Assembly (NCBI GenBank): GCA_018001225.1
Contig: JAGNIJ010000025.1
Coordinates: 1-63,020, forward strand
Source of the DNA: Kiritimatiellia bacterium
GTDB taxonomy: Bacteria; Verrucomicrobiota; Kiritimatiellia; CAIQIC01; JAGNIJ01
Length of the DNA stretch: 63,020 bases
Direction: 5' to 3'
Shown here: piece by piece, positions 51,136 through 60,908 of the stretch
Layout of the letters: each line of letters opens with the position of its first letter
How positions within the stretch are numbered: position 1 is the first letter of the stretch
Program-made: the position numbers and the translations under genes
Notes under the pieces: generated by a model
The model's input: the letters and a program-made list of their open reading frames with translations, nothing else
Told to the model about the DNA's origin: nothing
Database searches by the model: none

Positions 51136-52946
51136 CCCCGCGCCGGCGCGGCGGTCTCGAACAGTCCTTTCAGCACGTGCTGCATGACGGGCGCGGTCGT
51201 CCGCCCGCCGGTGTCGGCCTCCTCGAGCACGAGGGCAATGGCGTAACGCGGCGAATCGAAGGGCGCGAAGCAGATCATCCAGCCCAGCTTCAGGCCGCTG
51301 CCCTTCTTCCCGTATTCCGCGGTGCCGGTCTTGCCGGCGGCGTCCGTCTCCGGGATCTGCGCGAGCCGGCCGGTGCCGTGGGGCGACATGACCACGTCGC
51401 GCATGCCCTGGCGCACGAGCCGGATCGCGTCCGGCGGCAGGGCGACGCGGACGGAGGGCGCGGGCGGCAGCCGCTCGAAGGCCTCCGCGCCGGGCGCGCG
51501 GCTGCCCAGGACCAGCCGCGGCGCGTGCAGCGTGCCGCCGTTGGCCAGCGTCGCCGTCAGCAGCGCCATCTGCAGCGGCGTCACGGAGAGGAAGCCCTGC
51601 CCGATGGAGAGGTTGCAGGTGTCGCCGTTGCGCCAGCCGTCGCGGAACGTTTCGCGCTTCCACTCGTCGCTGGGCAGCAGGCCGGCGTACTCGCCCTCGA
51701 GCCCGATGCCGGTCGCCCGGCCCAGGCCCAGCGCCGCGGCCGCCCCGCGGATGGCGTCCAGCCCGCACTGGAGGCCCAGCTGGAAGAAGTAGACGTTGCA
51801 GGAGCGCTCGATCGCCTGGCGCAGGTCCAGCGCCCCGTGCCCGGGCGTGAACCAGCAGGCGAAGCGCGCGCGGCCCAGGTTGAAATAGCCCGGGCAGGAA
51901 AACGTCGTGCGCGGCGTTCCCTTCCCCGAGGCGAGCGCCGCCAGCGCGACGACCGGCTTGAACGTGCTGCCGGGCGAGTAGCGCGAGGCGATGGCGCGGT
52001 TCAGCAGCGGGCGGTGCTCGTCCTCGTTGATGAGCTTCCAGTCCTCCGCGGGCAGGACGGGCGTGAAGCGGTTGGGATCGAAGCCCGGCGAACTGGCCAT
52101 GGCCAGGACGTCGCCCGTGGACGGGTCCACGATGACGCCGGCGCCGACGTGCCCCGCGAGCGCGCGGTCGAGGACCTGCTGGGCGCGCATGTCGAGCGAC
52201 AGCAGCAGGTCGCGGCCGGCGGCGGCCTTCTGCGTGCCGAGGTCCTTGAAGCGGAACCCGGACACGTCGACGAGCAGCAACTGGCCGCCGGCCCGCCCGC
52301 GCAGGGCCTCGTCGTAGCGCTTCTCCAGGCCCGCGCGGCCGACCAGCTCGGGGATGTAATAGTGGAAAGCCTCCTCTTCCGTCGGCGGGTCCGCGCGGCC
52401 GCAGTACCCCAGGACGTGGCAGGCCGCCGCCCCGAACGGGTACTCGCGCACGGCCTCCGCGCTGATCTCCACGGCGGACAGGCCGAGGCCCTGCTCGGAG
52501 AGCCGGGCCAGCGCGGTCTCGCTCACGTCGCGCCAGACCGGCAGCGGCAGCGGCAGGCGGTAGCGGATGTGGTTGCGGATTTCCTCCGCGGTGACCTGCC
52601 GCGGGAGGCCGAGTTTCCGCGACAGGTCGTCGAGGAGGGCCTCGACGCGAACGATGGTGTTGCTCCACTTGCCCGGGCGGCGCAGTTCCTCGAGGTAGAG
52701 GGAGATCGTGTAGCCCGAGCGGTTGTCGGCGACGCAGCGGCCGCGGCGGTCGAACATCCGGCCGCGCAGGCCGGGCAGGCGCACGCGGCGCACGCTCTGC
52801 CTTTCCAGGCCGGCCTCGTAGGTCGCCCCGCGCGCGACCTGCATCTGCCAGAGCGCGTAGAGCAGGCCGCCGAACGCGGCCAGCATGAGCCAGAGCGCCA
52901 CCCGCGCGCGCCACTGTTCCTCGTCGAGCAGGTCGCGGAGGGCCAT
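51132..52946 (-). CDS. mrdA: Penicillin-binding protein 2 (class B transpeptidase)
   Basis: This 604-residue protein has a cytoplasmic start, one membrane anchor (VALWLMLAAFGGLLYALW at 16-33), a dimerisation/pedestal region (RVRLPGLRGRMFDRRG) and a C-terminal transpeptidase. Active-site motifs are in order: SPGSTFKP (S-x-x-K, catalytic Ser), ERSCNVYF (S-x-N) and AAGKTGTAEYG (K-T-G). It crosslinks peptidoglycan in the elongasome with RodA and MreBCD. The ATG shares one base with the TGA of mreD and the stop overlaps rodA, so the operon is tightly coupled. The length is normal for the family. Confidence 0.95.
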   Translation of the reverse strand: MALRDLLDEEQWRARVALWLMLAAFGGLLYALWQMQVARGATYEAGLERQSVRRVRLPGLRGRMFDRRGRCVADNRSGYTISLYLEELRRPGKWSNTIVRVEALLDDLSRKLGLPRQVTAEEIRNHIRYRLPLPLPVWRDVSETALARLSEQGLGLSAVEISAEAVREYPFGAAACHVLGYCGRADPPTEEEAFHYYIPELVGRAGLEKRYDEALRGRAGGQLLLVDVSGFRFKDLGTQKAAAGRDLLLSLDMRAQQVLDRALAGHVGAGVIVDPSTGDVLAMASSPGFDPNRFTPVLPAEDWKLINEDEHRPLLNRAIASRYSPGSTFKPVVALAALASGKGTPRTTFSCPGYFNLGRARFACWFTPGHGALDLRQAIERSCNVYFFQLGLQCGLDAIRGAAAALGLGRATGIGLEGEYAGLLPSDEWKRETFRDGWRNGDTCNLSIGQGFLSVTPLQMALLTATLANGGTLHAPRLVLGSRAPGAEAFERLPPAPSVRVALPPDAIRLVRQGMRDVVMSPHGTGRLAQIPETDAAGKTGTAEYGKKGSGLKLGWMICFAPFDSPRYAIALVLEEADTGGRTTAPVMQHVLKGLFETAAPARG

Positions 52947-53449
52947 CAGGCGGCCTCCTCGGGAAGGTGGCCCAGCATCCGGTCCGCGCCCTCGATCGCG
53001 CGAAAGACGACGGGCACGACGACCGCGCCCAGCAGGAGGGAGCCGAGGGCCTTGAGCGCCAGGCGGCCGGCGGAGAGCACGACCGAGCCGTCGTGGGTCA
53101 GCAGGACGCTCAACGCCAGCGTCACCGCGCCCGCCGAGAGCGCCCCGGAGACCGCGTGCATGAGGACGTCGCCCGCGAACACGTCCTCGCGGAAGCGGCT
53201 GACCACGAGGGCGACCAGGCAGAAGCAGAACGAGGAATAACCGAGCGGGATCTGGCCGAGCGCGTCCTGCAGGAAGCCCGCGAGCACCGCGGCCAGCCAC
53301 ATCCGCGCGCGGTCCGGGGACAGGCTGTAGTAGAGGACGATGCCCAGCAGCACCGGGACGTGGGCCTGGCCCATGACGCGCCAGTTGGGCATGAGCGCCT
53401 GGACCACCGCGCCGACGATCAGCGCGAAGAGCAGCACCATGGTCTTCAC
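52946..53449 (-). CDS. mreD: Rod-shape-determining protein MreD
   Basis: This 167-residue protein has five or six hydrophobic helices (MKTMVLLFALIVGAVVQAL, VPVLLGIVLYYSLS, MWLAAVLAGFLQDAL, LGSLLLGAVVVPVVF), the size and topology of MreD. The stretch AGFLQDALGQIPLGYSSF fits the conserved MreD pattern with Asp-x-x-x-G-x-x-x-G. It is an inner-membrane component of the elongation complex that works with MreC. The start overlaps the mreC stop by four bases. Confidence 0.9.
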   Translation of the reverse strand: MKTMVLLFALIVGAVVQALMPNWRVMGQAHVPVLLGIVLYYSLSPDRARMWLAAVLAGFLQDALGQIPLGYSSFCFCLVALVVSRFREDVFAGDVLMHAVSGALSAGAVTLALSVLLTHDGSVVLSAGRLALKALGSLLLGAVVVPVVFRAIEGADRMLGHLPEEAA

Positions 53450-54261
53450 GGCGTCCTCCCGGGGCGCACGACGAACACGTAGGTCGCCGCGCCGACGTCC
53501 GCCTGCGCCACCACCGTGGCGCGCTGGTACAGCCCGCTGTCGTCCGCCTCGACCTTCTCCACGTAGCCGACCAGCAGCCCGGCCGGGAACACGCCGCCCA
53601 GGCCGGCCGTCACCACGGGGTTCCCGGCCTGCACCGGCTGGTTGCGGTTGATGAACTGCATGCGGCAGATCGCCTGCCCCGCCGGCGACGGCCCCGTGCC
53701 CTCGACGATGCCGAACGCGCCGGCCGGCGCGATGCGCGCCGAGACACGGCAGAGGGGATCGGAAATCAGCAGCACGTCCGCCGTGTGGGCGGACACCTCA
53801 ACCGTCCGGCCGATCAGGCCGTCCTGCGTCACCACCGCCATGTCCGGGCCGATGCCGTGGTCCGTCCCCTTGTTCAGGCGGAGCGTGTGCCACCAGCCGG
53901 TCATATCCCGCGCGATGACCTCGCAGGGCACGAGTTCGCGCTCCGAGACGCGGCCGTAGTCCAACTGCCGGCGCAGCTCCTGGTTTTCCCATTCGAGGGC
54001 GCGGAGTTCTTGGACGCGGTTGCGGAGGTGGATCAACTCGGCGGACATCGCCTGGTGCTCGCGGACCAGGCCGCCGAAGCCCCGGACCGTGCGCGCGCCC
54101 TCGACGAGCTTGCGCCAGGACCGGGTCGCCAGTTCCTGGAGGGGCGCCACGGCGTCGCGCAGCGCGGACTTGGTCCGGCGGGAGATCGGCCCGGGGAGGT
54201 TGAGCAGGGCCAGCAGCACCGCCGCCAGCACGAGCCAGGTCGCGATACCCCGCTCCCTCAT
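53446..54261 (-). CDS. mreC: Rod-shape-determining protein MreC
   Basis: This 271-residue bitopic protein has one N-terminal membrane segment (GIATWLVLAAVLLALLNL) and a predicted coiled coil (about 68-105, AMSAELIHLRNRVQELRALE). The two beta domains of MreC follow, with VIARDMTGWWHTLRLNKG, VVTQDGLIGRTVEVS and NPVVTAGLGGVFPAGLLVGY. The last matches the conserved G-x-G-G-x-F-P-x-G motif. It links cytoplasmic MreB with PBP2 in the periplasm. It is separated from mreB by 128 bases that contain a hairpin. Confidence 0.94.
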   Translation of the reverse strand: MRERGIATWLVLAAVLLALLNLPGPISRRTKSALRDAVAPLQELATRSWRKLVEGARTVRGFGGLVREHQAMSAELIHLRNRVQELRALEWENQELRRQLDYGRVSERELVPCEVIARDMTGWWHTLRLNKGTDHGIGPDMAVVTQDGLIGRTVEVSAHTADVLLISDPLCRVSARIAPAGAFGIVEGTGPSPAGQAICRMQFINRNQPVQAGNPVVTAGLGGVFPAGLLVGYVEKVEADDSGLYQRATVVAQADVGAATYVFVVRPGRTP

Positions 54262-54347
54262 GCCCGGCCCCCCTGGCTCTGCGGCGCGGTGATGACGCTC
54301 TGCATAAAGTAAAACACGTACATCCCGTCATGTTCCGGGAGAAGAGT

Positions 54348-54365
54348 TCCGCCCGTCGGGGCGGA
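54348..54365. terminator. Short GC hairpin in the mreB-mreC gap
   Basis: The stem TCCGCCC / GGGCGGA has a four-base loop and lies 25 bases past the mreB stop. No T-tract follows, so it may attenuate rather than stop transcription and set a higher MreB level than MreC/D. Confidence 0.4.
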
Positions 54366-54389
54366 GCGTGATCGGACATCCGGAGAGGA

Positions 54390-55494
<1,105 letters not shown>

Positions 55495-55540
55495 GCGGTA
55501 AAACCGCCGTCCTCCTCCCTCGTCCTCCCGGCCCGGATCC

Positions 55541-55584
55541 ACGCGAACAAAACACTTCACGGCCGTAAAGAGTTTTGTTCGCGT
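55541..55584. repeat. 44-base near-perfect palindrome after the PIG-L gene
   Basis: The 22-base half-arms pair at 20 of 22 positions with no loop, starting ACGCGAACAAAAC and ending GTTTTGTTCGCGT, with ACGGCCGT at the centre. It lies immediately after the stop of the deacetylase gene and 46 bases upstream of the candidate mreB promoter. It could be a terminator hairpin or a protein-binding palindrome; no T-tract follows. Confidence 0.7.
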
Positions 55585-56343
55585 TTACGGGGCGGCGGCG
55601 TGGCGCCAGATCCGCTCGCCGCCCCGCCGCCAGAGATACCAGCGGTCCTTCCAGCGCAACCCCGCGCGGGTCCGGAAGAGCATCGGCCACTGCGACGCGT
55701 ACTCCAGGATCGCCGCCTCGCGCGCCGCCCGCGCCCCGGCGTCGAGCCGGATCGCCGCGACGGACCACTCGCGTCGCGGCCGCGTCAACCGCCGCACGAC
55801 GCCCGGTCGGGCGGCGTAAGGATAGTCCTCGTAGTACGCCACCCTCGCGCCGAAGACCTGCTCCGCCGCGCGGCGGACCAGGACGTGGTCCACGTGCCCG
55901 CCCGCGCCGAGCGGCGCGAAGACGGTCTTCGCGGGCGGCAGGGCGGCGAAGCTCCGCGCCAGCTGGTCCACGAGCCCTTCGTCCTCGGGGCGGATGGCTT
56001 CGAACAGCGATTCGTGCGTCGGATACAGCTCGCGGCCCGCGGCGTCATAGCGGCAGATCGCTTCCTGCAGGTCGCCATGGAGAGGCTCCGCCCCGAGCCG
56101 GGCCCAGGCGCGCGCGTCCTCCGCGCGCCGCACGCGGCCCGCGTCGGCGCCCAACCCGCACAACTTGAAAAAACGCAACGCGTTCGGCTGCAGCGGATCG
56201 GGCAGGACCTCCGCCGCCATCGCGGTGAAAACCAGAACCCCGCGGCCCTCGCGCGTCCGCAAGCTGATCTGCCCCGCGCAGGACAGGACCGCGTCATCCA
56301 GGTGCGGCGACAGGTAGATGTAATCGTAAGCCCCGGCACGCAT
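55585..56343 (-). CDS. PIG-L/LmbE family N-deacetylase
   Basis: This 252-residue protein has the Zn-binding motif SPHLDDAVLSC near the N-terminus (His14, Asp16, Asp17) and the second motif GGHVDHVLVRRAAEQVFG near 145. Together these supply the His-Asp-His metal ligands and catalytic Asp of PIG-L/LmbE deacetylases. Members remove acetyl groups from GlcNAc-containing lipids, mycothiol/bacillithiol precursors or antibiotics. This genome region has polysaccharide genes but none beside it, so the substrate is open. It is divergent from the secreted protein gene at 56443 and its stop abuts a long palindrome. Confidence 0.85.
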   Translation of the reverse strand: MRAGAYDYIYLSPHLDDAVLSCAGQISLRTREGRGVLVFTAMAAEVLPDPLQPNALRFFKLCGLGADAGRVRRAEDARAWARLGAEPLHGDLQEAICRYDAAGRELYPTHESLFEAIRPEDEGLVDQLARSFAALPPAKTVFAPLGAGGHVDHVLVRRAAEQVFGARVAYYEDYPYAARPGVVRRLTRPRREWSVAAIRLDAGARAAREAAILEYASQWPMLFRTRAGLRWKDRWYLWRRGGERIWRHAAAP

Positions 56344-56442
56344 GCCGGCATCCTAACAAGACCGGCGGCAAACACAACAGGTTCAAGCGCTCCGGGCGAG
56401 ACCTTCTTAACAATATCGCCCGGCCGGGTACGTACTAGGAAC

Positions 56443-57717
56443 ATGAAGGGGGCGATCGCCTTACTCCTCATGGGGCTGGCTGTTCCGCTGTTCGCCGTGC
56501 CCCCGCCGATCTACGTCCACATCGTCATGCACAACGAGGAAGGCGGCGATTACCACGTCAACCCGGCGCTGTTTTTGCGCGAGCGCTCGAACCTGGTGGT
56601 GTTCGCCGACATGCTCTCCTCGCACGGCGTGATGTTCAACTGGCAATCCGACTGGTCCTTCCTGCGCGCGGTGACCAACTTCGATCACGGGACGCCGGAA
56701 ACGGACGGCACCAACGTCGTGGTCTGGCTGAAGAACAAGGGGTTCGAGGTGGACCCGCACGCGCACGAGTCGGACGCGGGCCAGCACAGCTACGCGGACG
56801 TGGCCTCCCTGATGGGACAGTGCGGCGTGACGCCTTCCGACATCGCCGGCGGGTTCATCGCCTGGCCGCCGACCAGTTCCTTGCTGACCCATTTGAGCGG
56901 GACGGTCACGGGCTGGCAGTACACGGCCGAGACGTGGACGCCGGCCGTGCTCTGGGGCGGCGGCACGGCCTCGCACCGCGACGAAACGAACCTCTGGGTG
57001 TCCGGCATCTGGCGGCCGAAGGACACGAACTATTTCACGCGGCACGACGACGCGGCGCCCGTTCCGCACATCGGCAACTTCGGCGGCAAGACCTGGCGCT
57101 GGCTCAACCTGGACCGGTTGGTCGAACTGCGCGGGCGCGGGTTGCTGGCCACGAACCGCCTCTACACCTGCGCCATCTTCGCGGGCCAGTCCGAGTTGCT
57201 GCCCGCCTTCATCACGGAATTCGAGACCAACCTGCTCCTGCGCATGACCAACAGCGACCTCGTCTGGGCGGGCTTGAACGAGACCTTCCAGGCCTGGCAG
57301 ACCGCGTACGGGAGCGAGCCCAACATCTTTCCGTTCGACGGCCGGCTCGATTCCGACGCGGACAGCCTGCCGGACGGCTGGGAGGCGAGCAATTTCTGGG
57401 ACATGATCGCCAGCGACGGGACCAACGACTGCGACGGCGACACCTTCAGCGACCTGGACGAGTTCATCACCGGCACCCTGCCGGCGGACACGTCCAGCTA
57501 TTTCAAGGCGGCCATCCATTCCGCCACGGGTGCCCCCTGCGTGATTTCGTGGACCTCCCGGACGGGCAACTCGTATTTCCTGACCAGCACCACCAACCTG
57601 ATGGCCGGGCGCTGGCTCACCAATCATCTGGCCGCCGGGATCGACGGCGCGCAGGTTTACACGGACACGCCGCCCGTCGGGTCCGTGATCTACCGCGTGC
57701 GCGTGACCCGTCCCTGA
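56443..57717 (+). CDS. Secreted protein, possible deacetylase-like N-domain, with Ca loop and shared C-terminal module
   Basis: This 424-residue protein has a signal peptide (IALLLMGLAVPLFA). Residues about 20-290 begin with YVHIVMHNEEGGDYHVNP and include GFEVDPHAHESDAGQHSY and VFADMLSSHGVMFNWQSDW. These His/Asp-rich strands and the helix-bounded layout recall NodB-type polysaccharide deacetylases, but the NodB motifs are not complete, so this is tentative. Ca-type loops follow: DSDADSLPDGWEAS and DCDGDTFSDLDEF at about 306-345. The end is the shared module, ISWTSRTGNSYFLTSTTNL ... VIYRVRVTRP. It stands alone between a divergent deacetylase and a convergent GH13 gene, with a strong hairpin after its stop. 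Confidence 0.6.
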   Translation: MKGAIALLLMGLAVPLFAVPPPIYVHIVMHNEEGGDYHVNPALFLRERSNLVVFADMLSSHGVMFNWQSDWSFLRAVTNFDHGTPETDGTNVVVWLKNKGFEVDPHAHESDAGQHSYADVASLMGQCGVTPSDIAGGFIAWPPTSSLLTHLSGTVTGWQYTAETWTPAVLWGGGTASHRDETNLWVSGIWRPKDTNYFTRHDDAAPVPHIGNFGGKTWRWLNLDRLVELRGRGLLATNRLYTCAIFAGQSELLPAFITEFETNLLLRMTNSDLVWAGLNETFQAWQTAYGSEPNIFPFDGRLDSDADSLPDGWEASNFWDMIASDGTNDCDGDTFSDLDEFITGTLPADTSSYFKAAIHSATGAPCVISWTSRTGNSYFLTSTTNLMAGRWLTNHLAAGIDGAQVYTDTPPVGSVIYRVRVTRP

Positions 57718-57741
57718 CCGTCCGGGAGAAGCGGGAAAGAG

Positions 57742-57771
57742 CGCGGGCGCTTCCGCTGGGAAGCGCCCGCG
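57742..57771. terminator. Bidirectional terminator hairpin between convergent genes
   Basis: A perfect 13-base stem, CGCGGGCGCTTCC / GGAAGCGCCCGCG, has a four-base loop and lies between the stops of two convergent genes. There is no long T-tract on either side. Confidence 0.65.
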
Positions 57772-57799
57772 TTGTCCCTCCAGCCAACCTGGCGACCGA

Positions 57800-60520
57800 T
57801 CAGGTTCCGGATATGAAGTAGTTCAAGGCCTGGATGAAGGTCTTGCCGTACACCTTCTGGCTGCGGCTGATCAACTCGGCCAGCACCTGCCGCAGGCCCG
57901 CCGTCTTGGTGCGATTGCGCATCGCGGTCAGCAAACTGATCCCGCTGCGGATGTCGCTGTCCGACAGTTTTGTATCTTTCTTCTGGTTGAAGAACGCGTC
58001 GGCATGGGACGCGGCCTTCTGGGTCAGGTAGAGCGCCGACGAGAGCAGGGTCGCGTTCTCCTTCTTGAGAAGCATGGCGGCCACCTCACCGGAATACATC
58101 GTGTACAACTTGTTGTAGCGCGTGCCGGCCTTGGTCCGGACCATGATGTCGCGGGTCTTTCGCAGGCCGTCGAGGGAAAACTTGTACGGCGGATCGACGA
58201 TCTCCTCGAGGGCGCACTCGACCGGATCCAAGTGGATGTATTGCGCCTCGTTCTCGTAGGTAAAGACCACGCCCACGCCGTTGGCATAGATATCCGCCGC
58301 GGTGCGGGGCGAGGGCCACTGTTCCTCGTAGACGTTGGTTGAGACGAGGTTGTAGGCCTGATAGTAAGGGGTAGACAGGTAATTGGTCCCGTCGATCGTC
58401 GTCGTCCAGGCCTCCTCCAACTCGATCTCCGCCGGGAACGCGTAGGTTTCGGCCGAGTCGGCGGCGAGACGGACAAAGACCAAGTCGATATCGCCGTCTC
58501 CCCATGAAGTAAAGGGAAACGCCGGGAAATCCTCGTCGTCGTCGTCCGTCCATCGGGCGCAGGCATAGATGTCCTCGTTGACCGTGCCGGCCAACGTGTT
58601 CAGGAAGTAGCGGTTCAGTCCGCGCAGGGCGGGGTGGCGATCCCGGGCGCGGTTGACCCATCGGTAGCACGCGTTGCGTTCGGGATCGTTGTAGTAGGCG
58701 TCGGTCCAGTAGGAGTACATGTTGGACCAGGCCGACTCGAAGTTGATCTTGTTGGGGACGCCCAGCGCCTGGCCCTGGTATACCATGGGCACGCCGTAGA
58801 GGGACGCTGCAATGGCATAGCGCGACCACATCACCCAGGCGTCCGCCCCGCCCGGATCCTCGTCATGGCTCGTTCCATTCCACATGATCGCCGCCGTGTA
58901 GCTCAACAGGTCGGTCTCTTCCTCCAGGATCGTGCGGTAAGAGGACATGTTCTCACTGTCCGTCCGGAACCAGTAGTGGTTCACGGTGGTGATCAGGTCG
59001 AAATGACGGTTGGCCCGGTAGCGCACCGGGTCGTCGTCCAGCACCTCGGCCAGGAAGACGAAATCCCACTTGTCCTGGCGGGTCCGGTTGATGATGTACT
59101 CCCACGCCTGCGCCGGCAGCCCCTGCGCGAAGTCGGCGCGGATTCCGTCGAGTTTATTGCCCGTCTTGCCCAGCCAGTACGGCACATAGTAGGCGAAGTA
59201 GCGCCAGACATTGCTGGCCACCACCTGCTCGTACGCCGCCGGGGCGGCATCGGTCCAGGTCCAGAACTGGTCGCGCTCGTCATCGTAGGTCCCGATGCCG
59301 TCGCAGTACGAGTAGTAGCAGCCCAGCGCGCTATAGTCGCCGAAGAACCAGTCCACGCCCGCGTCGTACCACTGGTGGCGGTACGGCTGATCCGCCGGCG
59401 CCCAGGTCGCGGCCTCGGCATCGCTGGCGGCCGGCTGCCGGAAGTAATAGCTCCCGCCCGACCAGTCGGACCCGCGCGTGCACCACGTCGGCGTGGCGTC
59501 CCGGATCTGGGTGTTCGTGGCGGCCAGGCCGATCAACCCGGCCTCGTAGGCGCCCTGCCCGAAGACGCAGTCTCGCCCGGCGTGGTTCATGGCCACGTCG
59601 ACGAACACGTTCAGCCCCAGCGCCTCGGCCTCGGCGCACAGGTTGGAAAAGGCCTCCAGCGATGCCGCGCTCGTGCCGGCGTCCGAGAACTGCTCGTTGA
59701 CCTGCCAGTAATTCTTTGTGCTGTACGGGCTGCCCGGATCGTAATTGGCGCCCACGTAACCACACGCGTCGGGCGCCGTGGCGCAGGTGTTGTACCAGCG
59801 CTCATCGGTGATCGGGTGGATCGGCATGAGCCACAGCGTGTTGAAATAGAGGTTGGTCGCGACGTATTCGAGGTTGAACGGGTCGAACCCGTCCGCATCG
59901 GCGCTCGTGAAATCCTCCAGGGTGCTGCGCTGGGCCGCCGTCCCGCCCGACAGGGCTTCCACCGTGAACGTGTTGGCCTCGTAGATGCGCAGGTCCAGCA
60001 CCTTCTTCGGCGAAACGACGACACAGATGTCCCGGTGATCCACGCCGCCGTCCTCGAAGTCGTTCATCCAGTACATCGTGGCGTCGCCGTCGAGCTGGAA
60101 GTACGCCGTCGCGCGGAACACCCCGCACTGGTCCACGGTCAGGGTGACCTCGTAGAGTTCGTGGCCCGCCGCGGAGCCCGCCCCGCTGTAGGTCATCTCG
60201 TGGCCAAGATAGTAGCTGCTGGCCGGATCGCCGCCGTCCGCGAAGCCCTCGTAGATCCTGGCGTAGTCGCGCCGGCCGATGTTGCTCCAGAGGACCACGT
60301 TGGTGATGGTCCCGCCTTCCGGATAGACATCCACTTCGAAGGTCACGTCGATCGAATCGCCGGCATCCTCGTCGAGGAAGTACTTCGCCACCCCGTAGTT
60401 TCCCGACTGGCCGTCCGGCCAGAACTCCTCGTCATAGACCTTCGGGTATCCCATCCACACGTCGGCATAGCCGGCACAAACCCAGGCCAGCATAAGAACG
60501 GCAACGATCCACTGCTTCAT
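57800..60520 (-). CDS. Secreted GH13 alpha-amylase-family enzyme 2
   Basis: Starting at MKQWIVAVLMLAWVCAG, with AGGAGACAGG upstream, gives 906 residues with a signal peptide. The N-terminal beta domain (about 20-175; NVVLWSNIGRRDYARI, VVVSPKKVLDLRIYEANT) is homologous to that of the other GH13 enzyme. The catalytic barrel has region I DVAMNH (308-313), nucleophile Asp463 in GIRADFAQG, acid/base Glu492 in FVFLAEVLDDD and region IV SHDED near 552. The active site therefore looks complete. Unlike GH13 enzyme 1 it has no starch-binding modules, Ca loop or shared C-terminal module. It ends in a Lys-rich helical region (about 760-906). Likely a secreted or periplasmic alpha-glucan-acting enzyme with a different location. 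Confidence 0.85.
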   Translation of the reverse strand: MKQWIVAVLMLAWVCAGYADVWMGYPKVYDEEFWPDGQSGNYGVAKYFLDEDAGDSIDVTFEVDVYPEGGTITNVVLWSNIGRRDYARIYEGFADGGDPASSYYLGHEMTYSGAGSAAGHELYEVTLTVDQCGVFRATAYFQLDGDATMYWMNDFEDGGVDHRDICVVVSPKKVLDLRIYEANTFTVEALSGGTAAQRSTLEDFTSADADGFDPFNLEYVATNLYFNTLWLMPIHPITDERWYNTCATAPDACGYVGANYDPGSPYSTKNYWQVNEQFSDAGTSAASLEAFSNLCAEAEALGLNVFVDVAMNHAGRDCVFGQGAYEAGLIGLAATNTQIRDATPTWCTRGSDWSGGSYYFRQPAASDAEAATWAPADQPYRHQWYDAGVDWFFGDYSALGCYYSYCDGIGTYDDERDQFWTWTDAAPAAYEQVVASNVWRYFAYYVPYWLGKTGNKLDGIRADFAQGLPAQAWEYIINRTRQDKWDFVFLAEVLDDDPVRYRANRHFDLITTVNHYWFRTDSENMSSYRTILEEETDLLSYTAAIMWNGTSHDEDPGGADAWVMWSRYAIAASLYGVPMVYQGQALGVPNKINFESAWSNMYSYWTDAYYNDPERNACYRWVNRARDRHPALRGLNRYFLNTLAGTVNEDIYACARWTDDDDEDFPAFPFTSWGDGDIDLVFVRLAADSAETYAFPAEIELEEAWTTTIDGTNYLSTPYYQAYNLVSTNVYEEQWPSPRTAADIYANGVGVVFTYENEAQYIHLDPVECALEEIVDPPYKFSLDGLRKTRDIMVRTKAGTRYNKLYTMYSGEVAAMLLKKENATLLSSALYLTQKAASHADAFFNQKKDTKLSDSDIRSGISLLTAMRNRTKTAGLRQVLAELISRSQKVYGKTFIQALNYFISGT

Positions 60521-60908
60521 CCTGTCTCCTTTTGTTCGCCCCGCCTGCGGCGGAGCCGCGCCCACCCTGCCTCCTTACATCCCGCGCGACCTCACGCCTC
60601 CCGCTCTGCACACCTTGCGGCGCAGGACCCCTTTGTCGTGTTGAACGCGCAGGAAAAGCCGTTTCTAACGGGAATAATATCTAAACCGTTTAAGCTAATT
60701 TGTTAAGCGGTTTTTTTAAATACTCACTAAATAGTTATTACTTATTTATTATAAGGAGATTACTACTTTGCAGGGCGGACGGACGCGGGCAAATTCCGAG
60801 GGAGGGTGCCGGCCTCCCGTGATAACAGGATCCGTCGTCCCGGCCCCCTCCAAGGACCTGCCGGCGATTGTTTTTGTCCGGCCGACGATTTCTTCTTATG
60901 CTGGCCCA
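60521..60908. other. 388-base intergenic region between divergent genes
   Basis: The first 140 bases are GC-rich 5' sequence of the GH13 transcript. From 60660 to 60770 the base composition turns AT-rich, with an inverted repeat (60683-60713) and a good AAGGAG at 60753-60758 that stands nine bases before a TTG at 60768. The remainder up to 60908 is GC-rich and, if translated from the TTG, gives a stretch that does not look like protein. No other gene is seen. Confidence 0.6.
60678..60713 (-). promoter_or_regulatory. Candidate promoter and operator of GH13 gene 2
   Basis: On the minus strand, TTAACA (60706-60701) and TAGATA (60683-60678) are 17 bases apart. An inverted repeat pairs 60683-60693 with 60703-60713 (11 pairs, one G-T) and overlays this core promoter. 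The half-site TTAAACGGTTT resembles sites upstream of the GH13-1 and GH57 genes. On the plus strand it could also act as a terminator, as T's follow. Confidence 0.45.

Noticed and set aside
60683..60713. Intrinsic terminator on the plus strand
   Set aside because: No plus-strand gene lies upstream; the repeat sits exactly over a minus-strand promoter, so an operator is more likely, though termination of a stray transcript is possible.
60768..60908. TTG start at 60768 with a good AAGGAG for the PqqD-domain protein
   Set aside because: The 47 added residues lack protein-like composition; kept only as an alternative in the annotation.
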